Assembly: GCF_022346945.1 (NCBI RefSeq)
Contig: NZ_JAKRNI010000003.1
Coordinates: forward strand, 62,001 to 126,000
Direction of reading: 5' to 3'
DNA length: 64,000 nt
Source of the DNA: Microbacterium sp. ACRRU
Lineage (GTDB): Bacteria > Actinomycetota > Actinomycetes > Actinomycetales > Microbacteriaceae
The notes under the pieces are model-generated. The model ran no database searches, was not told the origin of the DNA, and saw only the letters and a list, made by a program, of their open reading frames with translations. Made by a program: the position numbers and the translations under genes. Positions 9,932-19,252 of this stretch are shown here, piece by piece (position 1 is the stretch's first letter; each line of letters begins with the position of its first letter).

Positions 9932-11313
9932 CACGCCTCCCCGCGGCCCCAGGTCGTGTTCAAGTGCGACTGCGAGTCGCGCTGATTGTTCAACGGCCCG
10001 CCCACGGCGATGTAGCGGGGACCGGCGATCAGCAGTTCCTCGGCGGGGAACTTCGTGATCACCTCGCAGCCGGTGGCCGTGACGACGACCTCCTCCTCGA
10101 TGCGGGCCGCACCCCACCCGTCGGCCGAGGGCCAGTACGTCTCGAGGGCGAAGACCATGCCCTCCTTCAGTTCCTCCGGGTGATCGAACGACACCAGGCG
10201 CGAGAAGATCGGCTTCTCCCAGATCGACAGGCCGACCCCGTGGCCGTACTGCAGGGCGAACGCCGCCTCTTCGTCGGCGAATCCGAACTCCTGCGCGGTC
10301 GGCCACACCGAGACGATGTCGGCGGTCGTAGCTCCCGGACGCACGAGGGCGATCGCCCGGTCCATGTACTCGCGGGCCCGCGTGTAGGCGTCCTTCTGCT
10401 TGGTGCTGGCCGAGCCGACCGCGAACGTCCGGTAGTAGCAGGTGCGGTAGCCGTTCCAGCTGTGCAGGATGTCGAAGAACGCGGGGTCGCCCGGCCGGAT
10501 GAGCCGGTCCGAGAACACGTGGGGGTGGGGCGAGCACCGCTCCCCCGAGATCGCGTTGACGCCCTCGACGTACTCCGAGCCGAGGTCGTAGAGGGTCTTG
10601 GCCACGAGCCCCACGGCCTCGTTCTCGCGGACACCGGGGCGCAGGAACCGGTACAGGTCTTCGTACGCGGCATCCACCATCGACGCCGCCTGCGTCAGCA
10701 GACGGATCTCGTCATTCGTCTTGATGCGTCGCGCCTCCATGAAGATCTGTTGCCCGTCGACCACCTGGATGCCGACCTTCTGCAGCGCGAACAGGATCGG
10801 CAGCTCGATGACGTCGACGCCGAGCGGCTGATCGGCGACCCCGAACTTCTTCAGCTCGCGCTTGATCTTGCGGGCGACTTCCTCGGCGATACCGGCGTCG
10901 GGCGGGAAGGCGCCCCGGAGGGTCGAGATTCCGGCGCGGGCACCGGACTCGAGCCGCGGCCGCTTGGTTCCCTCGTGCGGCGCGTGCGGGTCGGCATCCA
11001 TCTCGGACGAGGTGACGTCCAGCCAGGGGTTGTACAGCGCGTGGTGCTTGGCCGCCGACCCGAAGTCCCACGAGATGGGGTCGGTGTTGCGCGTCAGCAG
11101 CGAGAAGCGGATCAGTTTGTCCATCGCCCACGTGCCGATGTGGGTCGCGGTCATGTAGCGGATGTTGGAGAAGTCGAACGCGAGGACCGCACCGAGGTCC
11201 GAGCGTTCGAGTTCGGCCTTCACGCGAGCGAGGCGCTCATCGCGGAGCCGGTCGAAGTCGACCCGGGCCTCCCAGTCGACGCCGTTCGTGCCCGTGGTTC
11301 CGGTGTTCTTCAT
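9931..11313 (-). CDS. M24 (pita-bread) family protein, Xaa-Pro peptidase/creatinase-like, atypical metal site
   Basis: The 460-residue protein has a creatinase N-terminal-like domain (to about 200) and a C-terminal M24 domain. The M24 metal set is normally D, D, H, E, E. Here the first Asp is in FFDILHSW, but the residue 11 positions on, normally Asp in the SDxTRTF motif, is Cys in RTCYYRTF. His (YGHGVGLS) and both Glu (FALETY and IEEEVVVT) remain, while the usual second HE reads WEKP. Such changes are typical of non-peptidase M24 members such as creatinase and ectoine hydrolase. The start ATG at 11313 follows AGGAAGGCCATC. It lies between the importer and the hydroxyacid dehydrogenase, suggesting C-N bond hydrolysis of the imported compound rather than peptide cleavage. 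Confidence 0.82.
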   Translation of the reverse strand: MKNTGTTGTNGVDWEARVDFDRLRDERLARVKAELERSDLGAVLAFDFSNIRYMTATHIGTWAMDKLIRFSLLTRNTDPISWDFGSAAKHHALYNPWLDVTSSEMDADPHAPHEGTKRPRLESGARAGISTLRGAFPPDAGIAEEVARKIKRELKKFGVADQPLGVDVIELPILFALQKVGIQVVDGQQIFMEARRIKTNDEIRLLTQAASMVDAAYEDLYRFLRPGVRENEAVGLVAKTLYDLGSEYVEGVNAISGERCSPHPHVFSDRLIRPGDPAFFDILHSWNGYRTCYYRTFAVGSASTKQKDAYTRAREYMDRAIALVRPGATTADIVSVWPTAQEFGFADEEAAFALQYGHGVGLSIWEKPIFSRLVSFDHPEELKEGMVFALETYWPSADGWGAARIEEEVVVTATGCEVITKFPAEELLIAGPRYIAVGGPLNNQRDSQSHLNTTWGRGEA

Positions 11314-11366
11314 GATGGCCTTCCTGAGGTTCGAGGGGTTCCGGGAGGGTTGCGTGGGCCGGCGGT

Positions 11367-13880
11367 TCAGCCGGTCCGCACTCTCGACGAGCGACCACGG
11401 CGCACGAGCACCATGACGAGGGGGACGACGGCGGCGAAGAGCACGAAGGCGCCCTGGATCCAGTACTGCCACGACAGGCCGAGCGACAGGAACGCGAGGG
11501 CGCTCGTCACCGTCTGCAGCAGCACGCCGGCGGCGGCAACCGCGAGCGCCGAGCCCGACCCGCCGAAGATGCTCGCGCCCGCGATGACGACCGCCGTCAC
11601 CGACGTGAGGGTCAGGGCCTGCGCCGCGTTGGCGTCACCGATGCCCGAGCGCGAGTACACCGCCAGTCCGGCGAGCGCGGCGAGCCCCCCGGCGGTGACC
11701 GAGGCGAGCAGACGCGTGCGCGGCACACGGACGCCCATGCGGTTGGCCTTGACGGGGTCGGAGCCGGCCGCGCGCAGGGCGCGTCCCCCACGGGTGCGCT
11801 GGATGACGAACCACATCGCGACGGCGATCACGATCGCCAGCGCCAGGATCACCGGCACTCCCGCGACGGCGAGACCGAGGGTCGTGAGCACGTCGGCGCG
11901 GGCGGCGCCGCCCGGGCTGGGGCGGAGCACCTGCGCGACCCCGAGGACAGCGATGGAGCTGACCAACGTGGCGATGACCGGGGGCAGCGACAGCCGTGTC
12001 ACCAGAAGGCCGTTGATCAATCCGACGACGGCCCCGGCCGCGAGCGCCATCACCAGGCCGACGAGGAACAGACCGATGCCCTGCTGCGCGAAGAACGACA
12101 GCACCACGGCCGAGAGCGCGGTCACCGACCCGATGCTCAGATCGATGCCCCCGGTCATCACGACCACGAGCTGCGCGAGACCGACGAGGATGAGCACGCT
12201 CGCCGCGGCGAGCAGCTGACTGATGCTGAGGGGGCTCAGGAACGCCGAGGACACGAACGACGTGATGACCGACAGCGTCACCGCCAACCCCAGCAGCACG
12301 ACCGCCTGCGTCTCGCCGGCGAGGATGCTGCGCGAGCGGGAGCGGCGCGCCTTGACGGCGATCTCCACGGACGCCGTCTCCGACGACAGCACCGCCGCGC
12401 CGGTGATGGCGCGCTCGTCGACGTCGTCGCCGATGAGAGTGGTCTGGACGCGGCCGCGCGAGAAGACCACGACCCGGTCGCACAGGCCCTCCAGCTCCAC
12501 GGCGTCGGTGGAGAGGACGACGACGGCGACGCCGGAGGCGGCCATCTCGCGCAGGAACGCGTAGATGTCCACGCGGGCACCGGCGTCGACGCCCTGGGTC
12601 GGGTCTTCGACCAGGAGGACCTTCGGGTCGCCGAGGCGCCCGCGGGCCAGGAGCACCTTCTGCTGATTGCCGCCGGACAGGGCCGAGACGGGCACTTCGA
12701 AGTGGGGCGTCTTCACCGCGAGGCCGTCGACACCCTCGCGGGTCAGCTCGTACTCGCGGCGTCGTCGGACGAAGCCCCCCGGCATCGCGGCCTTCAGGGC
12801 ACCGGCGACGGCGTTCTCGCGGATCGACATCTTGCCGAACATGGCTTCGCCGATGCGATCGCCCGGCAGGAACACCACTCCCGCGGCAGCCGCGGCCCGG
12901 CGCGACCGTGTCGGGATCTCGTGGCCGTTCACGAGGATCCGGCCGCCCGTCGCTCCGTCGCCGGCGATGCCGCGCAGGACGCGGCGCTGTCCGTTCCCCT
13001 CGACGCCGGCCAGACCGATGATCTGCCCGGGGTACACCGAGAACGACACGTTGTCATAGCCGGGACCGCTGAGTTCCAGCACTTCGAGTGCGGGCGCATC
13101 GGATGCCGAGGGCGCAGCGGGTTTGTCGGGGAACGTCGTCTCCAGCGAGCGGCCGACGATGAGCTCCACCACCTCGTCGGCGGTGAAGTCGGCCACCAGG
13201 CCCCGCCCGACGACGCGACCGTCGCGCAGCACCGTGAGGTCGTTGCCGATCTCCATCACCTCGGGGATGCGGTGCGTGATGTAGACGATCGCCACGCCCT
13301 CCGCGAGCAGACTGCGCACCTGGGCGAACAGCCACGCGGTCTCCTCGGGCCCCAGCGCCTCGGTCGGTTCGTCGAGGACGAGCACACGAGGATCGGATGC
13401 CAGCGCGGCCGCGATCTCGACCAGGTGGGCCTCGCGCAGCGAGAGCGACGACACCTGCGCGTGGGGATCGATCTTCAGCGACAGCTTCTCGAAATGAGCC
13501 GCCACCCACGCGGCCGCCGTTCGGCGCGAGGGGCGCTTGCTCGCCGGAAGCAGGAGGAGTACGGCATCCACAACGCTGAGCGAGGGTGCGAGGGCCGGGA
13601 TCTGGTACACGATCGCCAGGCCGGCCTCGCGCGCTTCGGCGGGACGGATGCGGTCGAACTCCCGCCCGGCGAGGCCGATGGTGCCCGAATCCGGCACCAC
13701 CGACCCCGCCGCGATCCCCACGAGGGTGGACTTTCCGGCGCCGTTCTCGCCCAGCACGGCGTGCACGCGACCGGCGGCGATGTCGACCGAGACCGCGTCC
13801 AGCGCGGTGACACCGGGGTAGGTCTTGGTGATGCCCGAGAGAGTGAGTGCGGATGCCACGGTCGTGGGGGTCTCGTTCAT
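11367..13880 (-). CDS. Fused ribose-type ABC transporter: RbsA-like ATPase plus RbsC-like permease
   Basis: The 837-residue protein joins two ABC cassettes to a permease. Cassette 1 has GENGAGKST near residue 38 and VLVLDEPTEALGP. Cassette 2 has an EGNGQRR Walker-like site, LSGGNQQKV and LLVEDPTQGVD, the degenerate second site usual in RbsA/MglA. From about residue 515 the chain becomes a hydrophobic permease of the BPD_transp_2/RbsC family (GGIDLSIGSVTALS; about 8-10 membrane segments). Normally these are separate proteins. The start at 13880 shares one base with the binding-protein stop. With the second permease and lipoprotein it makes a complete importer. Family substrates include pentoses, nucleosides and autoinducer-2, so a nucleoside- or heterocycle-like compound would fit the amidohydrolase beside it. 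Confidence 0.88.
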   Translation of the reverse strand: MNETPTTVASALTLSGITKTYPGVTALDAVSVDIAAGRVHAVLGENGAGKSTLVGIAAGSVVPDSGTIGLAGREFDRIRPAEAREAGLAIVYQIPALAPSLSVVDAVLLLLPASKRPSRRTAAAWVAAHFEKLSLKIDPHAQVSSLSLREAHLVEIAAALASDPRVLVLDEPTEALGPEETAWLFAQVRSLLAEGVAIVYITHRIPEVMEIGNDLTVLRDGRVVGRGLVADFTADEVVELIVGRSLETTFPDKPAAPSASDAPALEVLELSGPGYDNVSFSVYPGQIIGLAGVEGNGQRRVLRGIAGDGATGGRILVNGHEIPTRSRRAAAAAGVVFLPGDRIGEAMFGKMSIRENAVAGALKAAMPGGFVRRRREYELTREGVDGLAVKTPHFEVPVSALSGGNQQKVLLARGRLGDPKVLLVEDPTQGVDAGARVDIYAFLREMAASGVAVVVLSTDAVELEGLCDRVVVFSRGRVQTTLIGDDVDERAITGAAVLSSETASVEIAVKARRSRSRSILAGETQAVVLLGLAVTLSVITSFVSSAFLSPLSISQLLAAASVLILVGLAQLVVVMTGGIDLSIGSVTALSAVVLSFFAQQGIGLFLVGLVMALAAGAVVGLINGLLVTRLSLPPVIATLVSSIAVLGVAQVLRPSPGGAARADVLTTLGLAVAGVPVILALAIVIAVAMWFVIQRTRGGRALRAAGSDPVKANRMGVRVPRTRLLASVTAGGLAALAGLAVYSRSGIGDANAAQALTLTSVTAVVIAGASIFGGSGSALAVAAAGVLLQTVTSALAFLSLGLSWQYWIQGAFVLFAAVVPLVMVLVRRGRSSRVRTG

Positions 13881-15058
13881 CAGCCGAAGAGCTTCGTGAT
13901 CTCGTCGGCCGTCAGCAGCGTCGACGGCGTGGCGTCCGACGGGGCGGAGGACAGGCAGGCCTCTTCCGGGGTGATGGCCCCGGACGCGGATCCCGTGGAG
14001 TCCTCGAAGAGCGCGAGCTCGTACAGCGAGGGCTCGACGTTCTGCGCGCCGAACTTCGCGGCGAGCGCCTTGCGCAGCGCCACGCGGCCGATCCACGTGC
14101 GCGACGAGACGGTGGCCAGCTCGTAGTCCGGGTTCGCGGCCTTGAGGTCGGCGAAGCCGCAGCTGAGGGAGTTGTCGTCGGTCGAGGTGAGGATCGGCAG
14201 GGGCTGTCCGGCCGCCTCGTAGGCGCGGATGACGCCGGAGGCGGAAGCGCCGTAGTCCGCGATGATCGCGTCGATGGGCGTGCCCTGAGAGAGGACACCC
14301 GCCATCGCCTGCTGCGCCTGAGCGGGATCCCAGTTGGTCCAGATCGGCTCTTCGTTCACGAGGGTGATCTGCGGGTTGGCGTCGAAGACCTCCTTTGCGC
14401 CGGCGAACTCCTGCGTGGACACGAGCGCCCCCGAAGGACCACCGAAGAAGACGACGTTGCCACCGGCGTCGCCGAGCTGGTCGACGATCCACTGCGCCTT
14501 GGACTTGCCCACGAACTGAGGAACCTGGTCGGTGTAGTCCAGGTAGTCCGTGCCGGCGGTTCCCTGCGGGTCGGAGGCGAAGTTCACCACGATCGAGCCG
14601 GCCTGGGTGGCCTGCCGGATCGCGGGGAGGTGCGCCTCACCGGGTCCCGCGTCGGGGATGACGAGGATGATGTCGGTGCCCTTGGCCGCGAGGCTCGTGA
14701 TGCCCGAGGTGGTCGCCTCGAGGTCGCCGCGTCCGGCGATGAACTCCACGCCCGAGATCGCGTCGCACTTGGCCGCTTCGCTCTCGATTTCGGCGAGCAC
14801 GGTCTGCGACCACGTGTTGGTGCCGTAGCCGTCGACGACGCCGACCGACACCGGCTCACCGTCGGCGGGGCAGATGTCGGCGATGTCCGCGAACTGATCG
14901 ACGGTGCCGACGGTTCCGGCGGCGATGTCGGCGGTGAGGTTGTTGGCGCCCTCGGCGCTGCCTCCGGCGCTGTTGGTCGAGGAACAGCCGGCGAGGACGA
15001 GCGCGCCGAGCGCGATGACGGCGACTCCTGTTCGCCGTGCGGGTGCTGTGGTGATCAT
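13880..15058 (-). CDS. Substrate-binding lipoprotein of the ribose-type ABC importer
   Basis: The 392-residue secreted protein has a lipoprotein signal peptide with lipobox LAGC (about residues 22-25), so it should be anchored outside the membrane. The mature part matches periplasmic binding protein fold type 1 (RbsB-like): VSVGVVDGYGTNTW near the first strand, GTDIILVIPDAG and GASASGVIRAYEAAGQP later. The ATG at 15058 follows GAAGAGGAGTACCCC. It lies between the separate permease and the fused ATPase-permease, and so defines the specificity of the importer. The ligand cannot be read from sequence. A hairpin upstream may favour higher expression of this subunit. Confidence 0.88.
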   Translation of the reverse strand: MITTAPARRTGVAVIALGALVLAGCSSTNSAGGSAEGANNLTADIAAGTVGTVDQFADIADICPADGEPVSVGVVDGYGTNTWSQTVLAEIESEAAKCDAISGVEFIAGRGDLEATTSGITSLAAKGTDIILVIPDAGPGEAHLPAIRQATQAGSIVVNFASDPQGTAGTDYLDYTDQVPQFVGKSKAQWIVDQLGDAGGNVVFFGGPSGALVSTQEFAGAKEVFDANPQITLVNEEPIWTNWDPAQAQQAMAGVLSQGTPIDAIIADYGASASGVIRAYEAAGQPLPILTSTDDNSLSCGFADLKAANPDYELATVSSRTWIGRVALRKALAAKFGAQNVEPSLYELALFEDSTGSASGAITPEEACLSSAPSDATPSTLLTADEITKLFG

Positions 15059-15112
15059 GGGGTACTCCTCTTCGAGTGGGTGATCGGGTATGCAGGGACG
15101 TGGGTGGGCGTG

Positions 15113-15133
15113 ACGGGTCGCCCGTCGACCCGT
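15113..15133 (-). other. Intra-operon hairpin between permease and binding-protein genes
   Basis: An 8-bp perfect stem (15113-15120 with 15126-15133) with a 5-base loop lies in the 100-base gap, the largest gap inside this operon. It has no T run, so it is unlikely to terminate. It could stabilise the downstream mRNA for the abundant binding protein. Confidence 0.35.
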
Positions 15134-15158
15134 GGGCCGCGGTGTTCGGAGGGCCGGT

Positions 15159-16184
15159 TCAGGCTCCGGGACGCCGTCTCATGAGATTCCGGATACGTGA
15201 CGTAGTGCCTCCCAGCTGCAGCTGGGCGACGATCCCGACGCCGATGATGAGCGCCTGGACGATGTTCTGCACGGCGGTGGCCTGCGTGAACGTCTGGACC
15301 AGCTGCGTGAGCTGGGCGAGGAAGAGAGCGCCGAGCGCGGTGCCGACGACACTCCCCCGGCCGCCCGTGAGGGCGGTACCGCCGAGGACGACCGCGGCGA
15401 TCGAGGGCAGCAGGTAGTCGTCGCCCGCGGTCAGCGTGGGGGTGCGCAGGAGTCCCGCGAGCAGCACGCCACCGGCGGCGGCGAGACCCGCCGAGAGCAC
15501 ATACGCCACGATCGTGTAGCCGCGTGTGCCGATGCCGAGATTCGCCGCGCTGCGGGGGTTCTCCCCGACGAGCTCGAAGCGGCGGCCGAGCCGCGTCAGC
15601 TTCAGCACGATGTGCACCGCGAGGGTCAGCGCGACCGCGAAGAAGACGAGGACCGGGATGCCGCCCCACCGGCTGAGCGCGAACTGGTTCAGCGCGTCGG
15701 GGCTCTGGGTCGCGAAGCCCCCGGAGACGGCCTGGACGGTACCGATCATCAGCGCGTTCACCGCGATGGTGACCACGAGGGGCGGCAGACCGAAGAGCGT
15801 GATGACCAGGCCGCTGGCGAGGCCGAACGCGGCGGTCGCGACGATGGCGGCCACGATCGCGGCGGGAAGCCCCAGGGCGTCGTCTCCGCCGAATCGGGCG
15901 ACGATCAAGGCGCCCAGGGTCACCGCGCCGGGAATCGACAGGTCGAGGCCGCCCTGCTGGATGACGAGGGTCTGTCCGATGGCGACGATGGCGATGAGGG
16001 CCGCGAACGGCAGCATCGACACGATCGCGGTCGGTCCAACGCTGCCCGGCGCGATGAGGGGGCTCACCAGGAACAGCGCGGCCACCGCGATGAGCGCGCG
16101 GGTGCCGGGCCAGGCGAGCACCATCCGCGCCGTGGGGCCGTGGTCCTTCGGCGCGATGCGGGCGGGAGCGGCGAGACCGGTCAT
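15159..16184 (-). CDS. ABC transporter permease, ribose/RbsC type
   Basis: The 341-residue integral membrane protein has about nine hydrophobic segments and the family signature region AIGQTLVIQQGGLDLSIPGA (about residues 69-88). Later it has GRRFELVGENPRSAANLGI, the cytoplasmic loop that contacts the ATPase in BPD_transp_2 permeases. The ATG at 16184 overlaps the stop of the amidohydrolase gene by four bases (ATGA). It pairs with the permease half of the fused protein downstream, giving a heterodimeric channel, an arrangement usual for RbsC-type systems with two different permeases. Confidence 0.88.
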   Translation of the reverse strand: MTGLAAPARIAPKDHGPTARMVLAWPGTRALIAVAALFLVSPLIAPGSVGPTAIVSMLPFAALIAIVAIGQTLVIQQGGLDLSIPGAVTLGALIVARFGGDDALGLPAAIVAAIVATAAFGLASGLVITLFGLPPLVVTIAVNALMIGTVQAVSGGFATQSPDALNQFALSRWGGIPVLVFFAVALTLAVHIVLKLTRLGRRFELVGENPRSAANLGIGTRGYTIVAYVLSAGLAAAGGVLLAGLLRTPTLTAGDDYLLPSIAAVVLGGTALTGGRGSVVGTALGALFLAQLTQLVQTFTQATAVQNIVQALIIGVGIVAQLQLGGTTSRIRNLMRRRPGA

Positions 16185-17560
16185 GCCGTCACCAGTGTGG
16201 GGTGCCAGGTGCCGTCGAGCCGGGCCTCCGGCATCTGTCCGAGCAGGTACGAGCGGGATGCCTCGGCATCCGCCTTCAGCCGGGCGAGGTCGACTCCGAC
16301 CAGCTCGCCGTCCTTCTTCACTCGTCGTCCCTGCACGAACACGTCGCGGACGAGACCCGGGTGGGCCGAGTAGACGAGGCTCCCGATCGGGTTGTTCAGC
16401 GGGGTCAGGGCGAGCGAACGATCGTCGAGCACGACGATGTCGGCGGCCTTGCCGACGGCCAGCGATCCCGTCGTCTCGGCCAGCCCCGCGGCGTGCGCGC
16501 CGTCGATCGTGGCGAACTGCACGACGTCGGCGCACGTGAGGCTGATGCGCTCGAGCACTTCGCCGGTGTCGACCGACGGCGCGTTGTCGAGCGCCCGCTG
16601 CATGCCGATGGCCGTGCGCATCGTGGCGAACATGTCGCCGCCGTTGGAGCTGCAGACGTCGATCGAGAACGTCGGGCGGATGCCCGCGCGCAGCAGACGA
16701 CCGGTGGCGGGGAACCCGTGCCCCATCTGCATCTCGACGTCGGGCGCGACCGAGGCGGTTCCGCCGCTGTCGGAGATGAGGCGCAACTCGTCGTCGCTGA
16801 GCGTGCAGCAGTGCACGTAGGTGATGCGGTCCGAGAGCAGGCCGTCGGCGTTCATCTTGTGGATGGGTCCGGACTTGCCCCAGTATCCGTCGCCCGCGTG
16901 CATCGTGACGCGCAGATCGAGGTCGGCGGCGAGGCGGAAGTCCAGGACGTTCACCTCGGGCGTGACGAACTGGGGTCCGCGCAGAGCGAGGGCCATGGTC
17001 ACCAGTCCGTCGCCGGAGGAGAAGTGCTCGTCGCGGACGCGTCGCGCGTCGGCGGGGTGCGGGTTGGCCGACGGGAGGCTCCCCCACTGCTCGGCACCGC
17101 CGCCGTGCGCGAAGACCGCCCGCATGCCCGTGTCCTTGAGCGCCGCGACCGCCGCATCGGCGTGCTCGGGCGTGGCGAGGTTGTGGGACCAGTCGACCAG
17201 GGTGGTGATGCCGGAGTCCAGCGCTTCGAGGGCGCCGAGGTAGTTGCCGGTGTAGGTATCCTCGGGGCGGAAGTGCTTGCTGAGTCCGGTGTGGAGCCCG
17301 GCCAGGTACTCCGTCAGCGACCAGTCCGACGCGAGGTTGCGAACGACCGACTGCCAGGTGTGACGGTGGGTGTCGACGAAGCCCGGGTGCACGATGCGCC
17401 CGCGGACATCGATGACCTCGGCGTCCGCGGCATCCAGGCCCTGGCCGATGGCCTCGATCGTTCCGTCTGCACCGATCAGGATGTCGGTGTCGGTGAGGAC
17501 CTCGCCGGGCCGGACCGCGGTGATGACGGTCCCTCCCCGCAGCAGCGTGCGCGTGCTCAT
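16181..17560 (-). CDS. Amidohydrolase 1, AtzA/TrzA/cytosine-deaminase-like (COG0402)
   Basis: The 459-residue cytoplasmic metal-dependent hydrolase is the first gene of the seven-gene leftward operon. It has the HxH motif in FVDTHRHTWQS (about 60-70). Further metal or active-site residues are His in VTMHAGDG, His in YVHCCTL and Asp in SIDVCSSNGGD. The usual HxxE proton-shuttle Glu reads Asp (HAGD). N- and C-terminal strands form the small beta-sandwich domain typical of the family. Members deaminate or dechlorinate N-heterocycles, or open rings. The start at 17560 (ATGAGC) follows GAGTCACCACGAC; a strong sigma-70 type promoter lies about 60 bases upstream. It is a paralogue of the proteins at 17694-19127 and 22490-23956. 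Confidence 0.87.
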   Translation of the reverse strand: MSTRTLLRGGTVITAVRPGEVLTDTDILIGADGTIEAIGQGLDAADAEVIDVRGRIVHPGFVDTHRHTWQSVVRNLASDWSLTEYLAGLHTGLSKHFRPEDTYTGNYLGALEALDSGITTLVDWSHNLATPEHADAAVAALKDTGMRAVFAHGGGAEQWGSLPSANPHPADARRVRDEHFSSGDGLVTMALALRGPQFVTPEVNVLDFRLAADLDLRVTMHAGDGYWGKSGPIHKMNADGLLSDRITYVHCCTLSDDELRLISDSGGTASVAPDVEMQMGHGFPATGRLLRAGIRPTFSIDVCSSNGGDMFATMRTAIGMQRALDNAPSVDTGEVLERISLTCADVVQFATIDGAHAAGLAETTGSLAVGKAADIVVLDDRSLALTPLNNPIGSLVYSAHPGLVRDVFVQGRRVKKDGELVGVDLARLKADAEASRSYLLGQMPEARLDGTWHPTLVTA

Positions 17561-17620
17561 GTCGTGGTGACTCCCTCGTCGAACCGGAGCGTCGTCGCGC
17601 CGGTGATGTGCGTTGTTCGG

Positions 17621-17649
17621 ATGCTAGAAAGTGTGACTGAACATGTCAA
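17621..17649 (-). promoter_or_regulatory. Promoter of the seven-gene importer/catabolic operon
   Basis: On the minus strand a consensus TTGACA (17649-17644) and TAGCAT (17626-17621) are separated by exactly 17 bases, in an unusually AT-rich 40-base patch about 60 bases upstream of amidohydrolase 1. It is the best sigma-70-like match I found in the window. Confidence 0.72.
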
Positions 17650-17693
17650 GTATTTGTTATCACTCCGTAGCCCTACGTCCAGCGTCGCTGAAT

Positions 17694-19127
17694 TCACGCG
17701 CGCTCCCGATACAGCGGGATGTCGATGGGAGGCTGCGGGATGAACGACCCCGCTCCCCCCATCCGGTCGTACAGGTACTCGTGCGAGCGCTCGAGCGTGG
17801 CGGCCGCCGCCCCGACGTCGACGTGCGTCAGGAGGCCGCCGCGCTTAACGATCCGCCCGTCCACGAGCACCGTGTCCACGCAGCCGGCGTGCGCCTGCGA
17901 CACCACGGCCCCGGTCGGGTCGGCGCGGTTCCACCCGACCTGGCTGATCCCCGACATGTTCACCAGGACGATGTCCGCACGTTTACCCGGGGTCAGCGAG
18001 CCGACGAGGTGATCGACGCCGGCCGCACGCGCCCCGTTGAGAGTGACCCAGCGCAACGCGTCGCGCGTCGTCCACGACATCGTCTGCGGCGCGCGCATCA
18101 CGGCGTACTCGGGTTCGTCGGCGCGATAGCGCGACGCCTGCAGCACGAGGCGACTGTGCGAGATCATGTCGCCCCCGTTCCCCGAGACGCAGTCGATCCC
18201 GAGGCTGGGCCCGGGCGTGTGAGCCGTGACCTCAGCGATCGCGGGATACCCCATCCCCATCTGCATCTCGGTCTCGGCACAGACCGAGACGGTCACCCCG
18301 CTGCCGTCGAGCAGCGCCCACTCGTGGGGGGTGTTGAAGGTGCAATGCACGAGGAGCAGGTCGTCGGCGAGCAGCCCGTGCGCATGAAGCACCTCCACGT
18401 CCTGGAAGAGCTGGCGGACCATGACCTGATTGGCGTGGAAAGTGATCCGCGCGCCGAGCTCACGCGCCAGTCGGAACTCCGCCGCCACGTCTGCGACGGG
18501 CGCGATGGCCAGCTCCTGCGGCGCGATCCCGAAACGCAGCAATTGGTCCTCGCTGGAGAAGTATTCCTCGCGGATCCTCTCGGCCAGCAGCGCGCGCGTG
18601 GCGAGAGCCGCCGGGTCCGCCCCGGCGTGCGACCCGCCGCGGGACTGGCTCCAGGTGTTCGTCGTGATGGGCGTGAGGCCGTGGGCGTAGAGCGCCCGGA
18701 TGCCGGCATCCCGAAGCCCCGTCACGGCCGCGTGCGCGCCGTCCGGGTCGAGGATGTTGTGGCAGTAGTCGACGATCGTCGTGATGCCGGAGTTGAGCGC
18801 GTCGAGGGCGCCGACGTAGTTGCCGGCGTACATGTCGTCCGCGCGGTACAGCGGCGCCATGTGCAGCCGGATGCCCCTCAGGTAGTCGGGGATGTTGCCG
18901 TCGGCGAGGATCCCGCGCAGCGCCGTCTGCCACGTGTGACGGTGGGTGTCGACCATCCCGGGGATGGCGATCATGTCGCGCCCCTCGATGACGGTGGCGT
19001 CCGACACCGCGATGTCGGGGCGGATCTCACGGATGACACCGTCCTCGATCAGGATGTCGGTCCGGGCGAGGTCGCCCAGATCGTCGTCGACGGTGGCCGC
19101 CGCCACGTCACGGATGAGTGTGCGCAT
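17694..19127 (-). CDS. Amidohydrolase 2, AtzA/TrzA/cytosine-deaminase-like (COG0402)
   Basis: The 477-residue paralogue of amidohydrolase 1 has HxH in MVDTHRHTWQT, His in ITFHANQ, His in LLVHCTFN and Asp in LGIDCVSGNGGD. The HxxE position reads Gln (HANQ), so the usual proton-shuttling Glu is missing. The end of the chain carries the standard GSLTPGKRADIVLV return to the small beta domain. The ATG at 19127 follows GAGGGAGCG. It is transcribed divergently from a ketopantoate-reductase-like gene with a 125-base shared control region, and ends 133 bases before amidohydrolase 1. It may act on the same compound series with another leaving group. Confidence 0.86.
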   Translation of the reverse strand: MRTLIRDVAAATVDDDLGDLARTDILIEDGVIREIRPDIAVSDATVIEGRDMIAIPGMVDTHRHTWQTALRGILADGNIPDYLRGIRLHMAPLYRADDMYAGNYVGALDALNSGITTIVDYCHNILDPDGAHAAVTGLRDAGIRALYAHGLTPITTNTWSQSRGGSHAGADPAALATRALLAERIREEYFSSEDQLLRFGIAPQELAIAPVADVAAEFRLARELGARITFHANQVMVRQLFQDVEVLHAHGLLADDLLLVHCTFNTPHEWALLDGSGVTVSVCAETEMQMGMGYPAIAEVTAHTPGPSLGIDCVSGNGGDMISHSRLVLQASRYRADEPEYAVMRAPQTMSWTTRDALRWVTLNGARAAGVDHLVGSLTPGKRADIVLVNMSGISQVGWNRADPTGAVVSQAHAGCVDTVLVDGRIVKRGGLLTHVDVGAAAATLERSHEYLYDRMGGAGSFIPQPPIDIPLYRERA

Positions 19128-19170
19128 GCTCGCTCCCTCGCGATCCGTTCGGGTCTTCCTCGACCCGACG

Positions 19171-19199
19171 TTGTGCTGAACTACACACGAATGTACAGT
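19171..19199 (+). promoter_or_regulatory. Promoter of the first ketopantoate-reductase-like gene
   Basis: TTGTGC (19171-19176) and TACAGT (19194-19199) with a 17-base spacer point at the gene starting at 19253. The interval is shared with the divergent amidohydrolase 2 gene, so one regulator could control both. Confidence 0.5.
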
Positions 19200-19252
19200 C
19201 GCAGCAAGATTTGTAAAGCCTGAGCGCACAAACCGCCGGTCAAGGAGGACCC

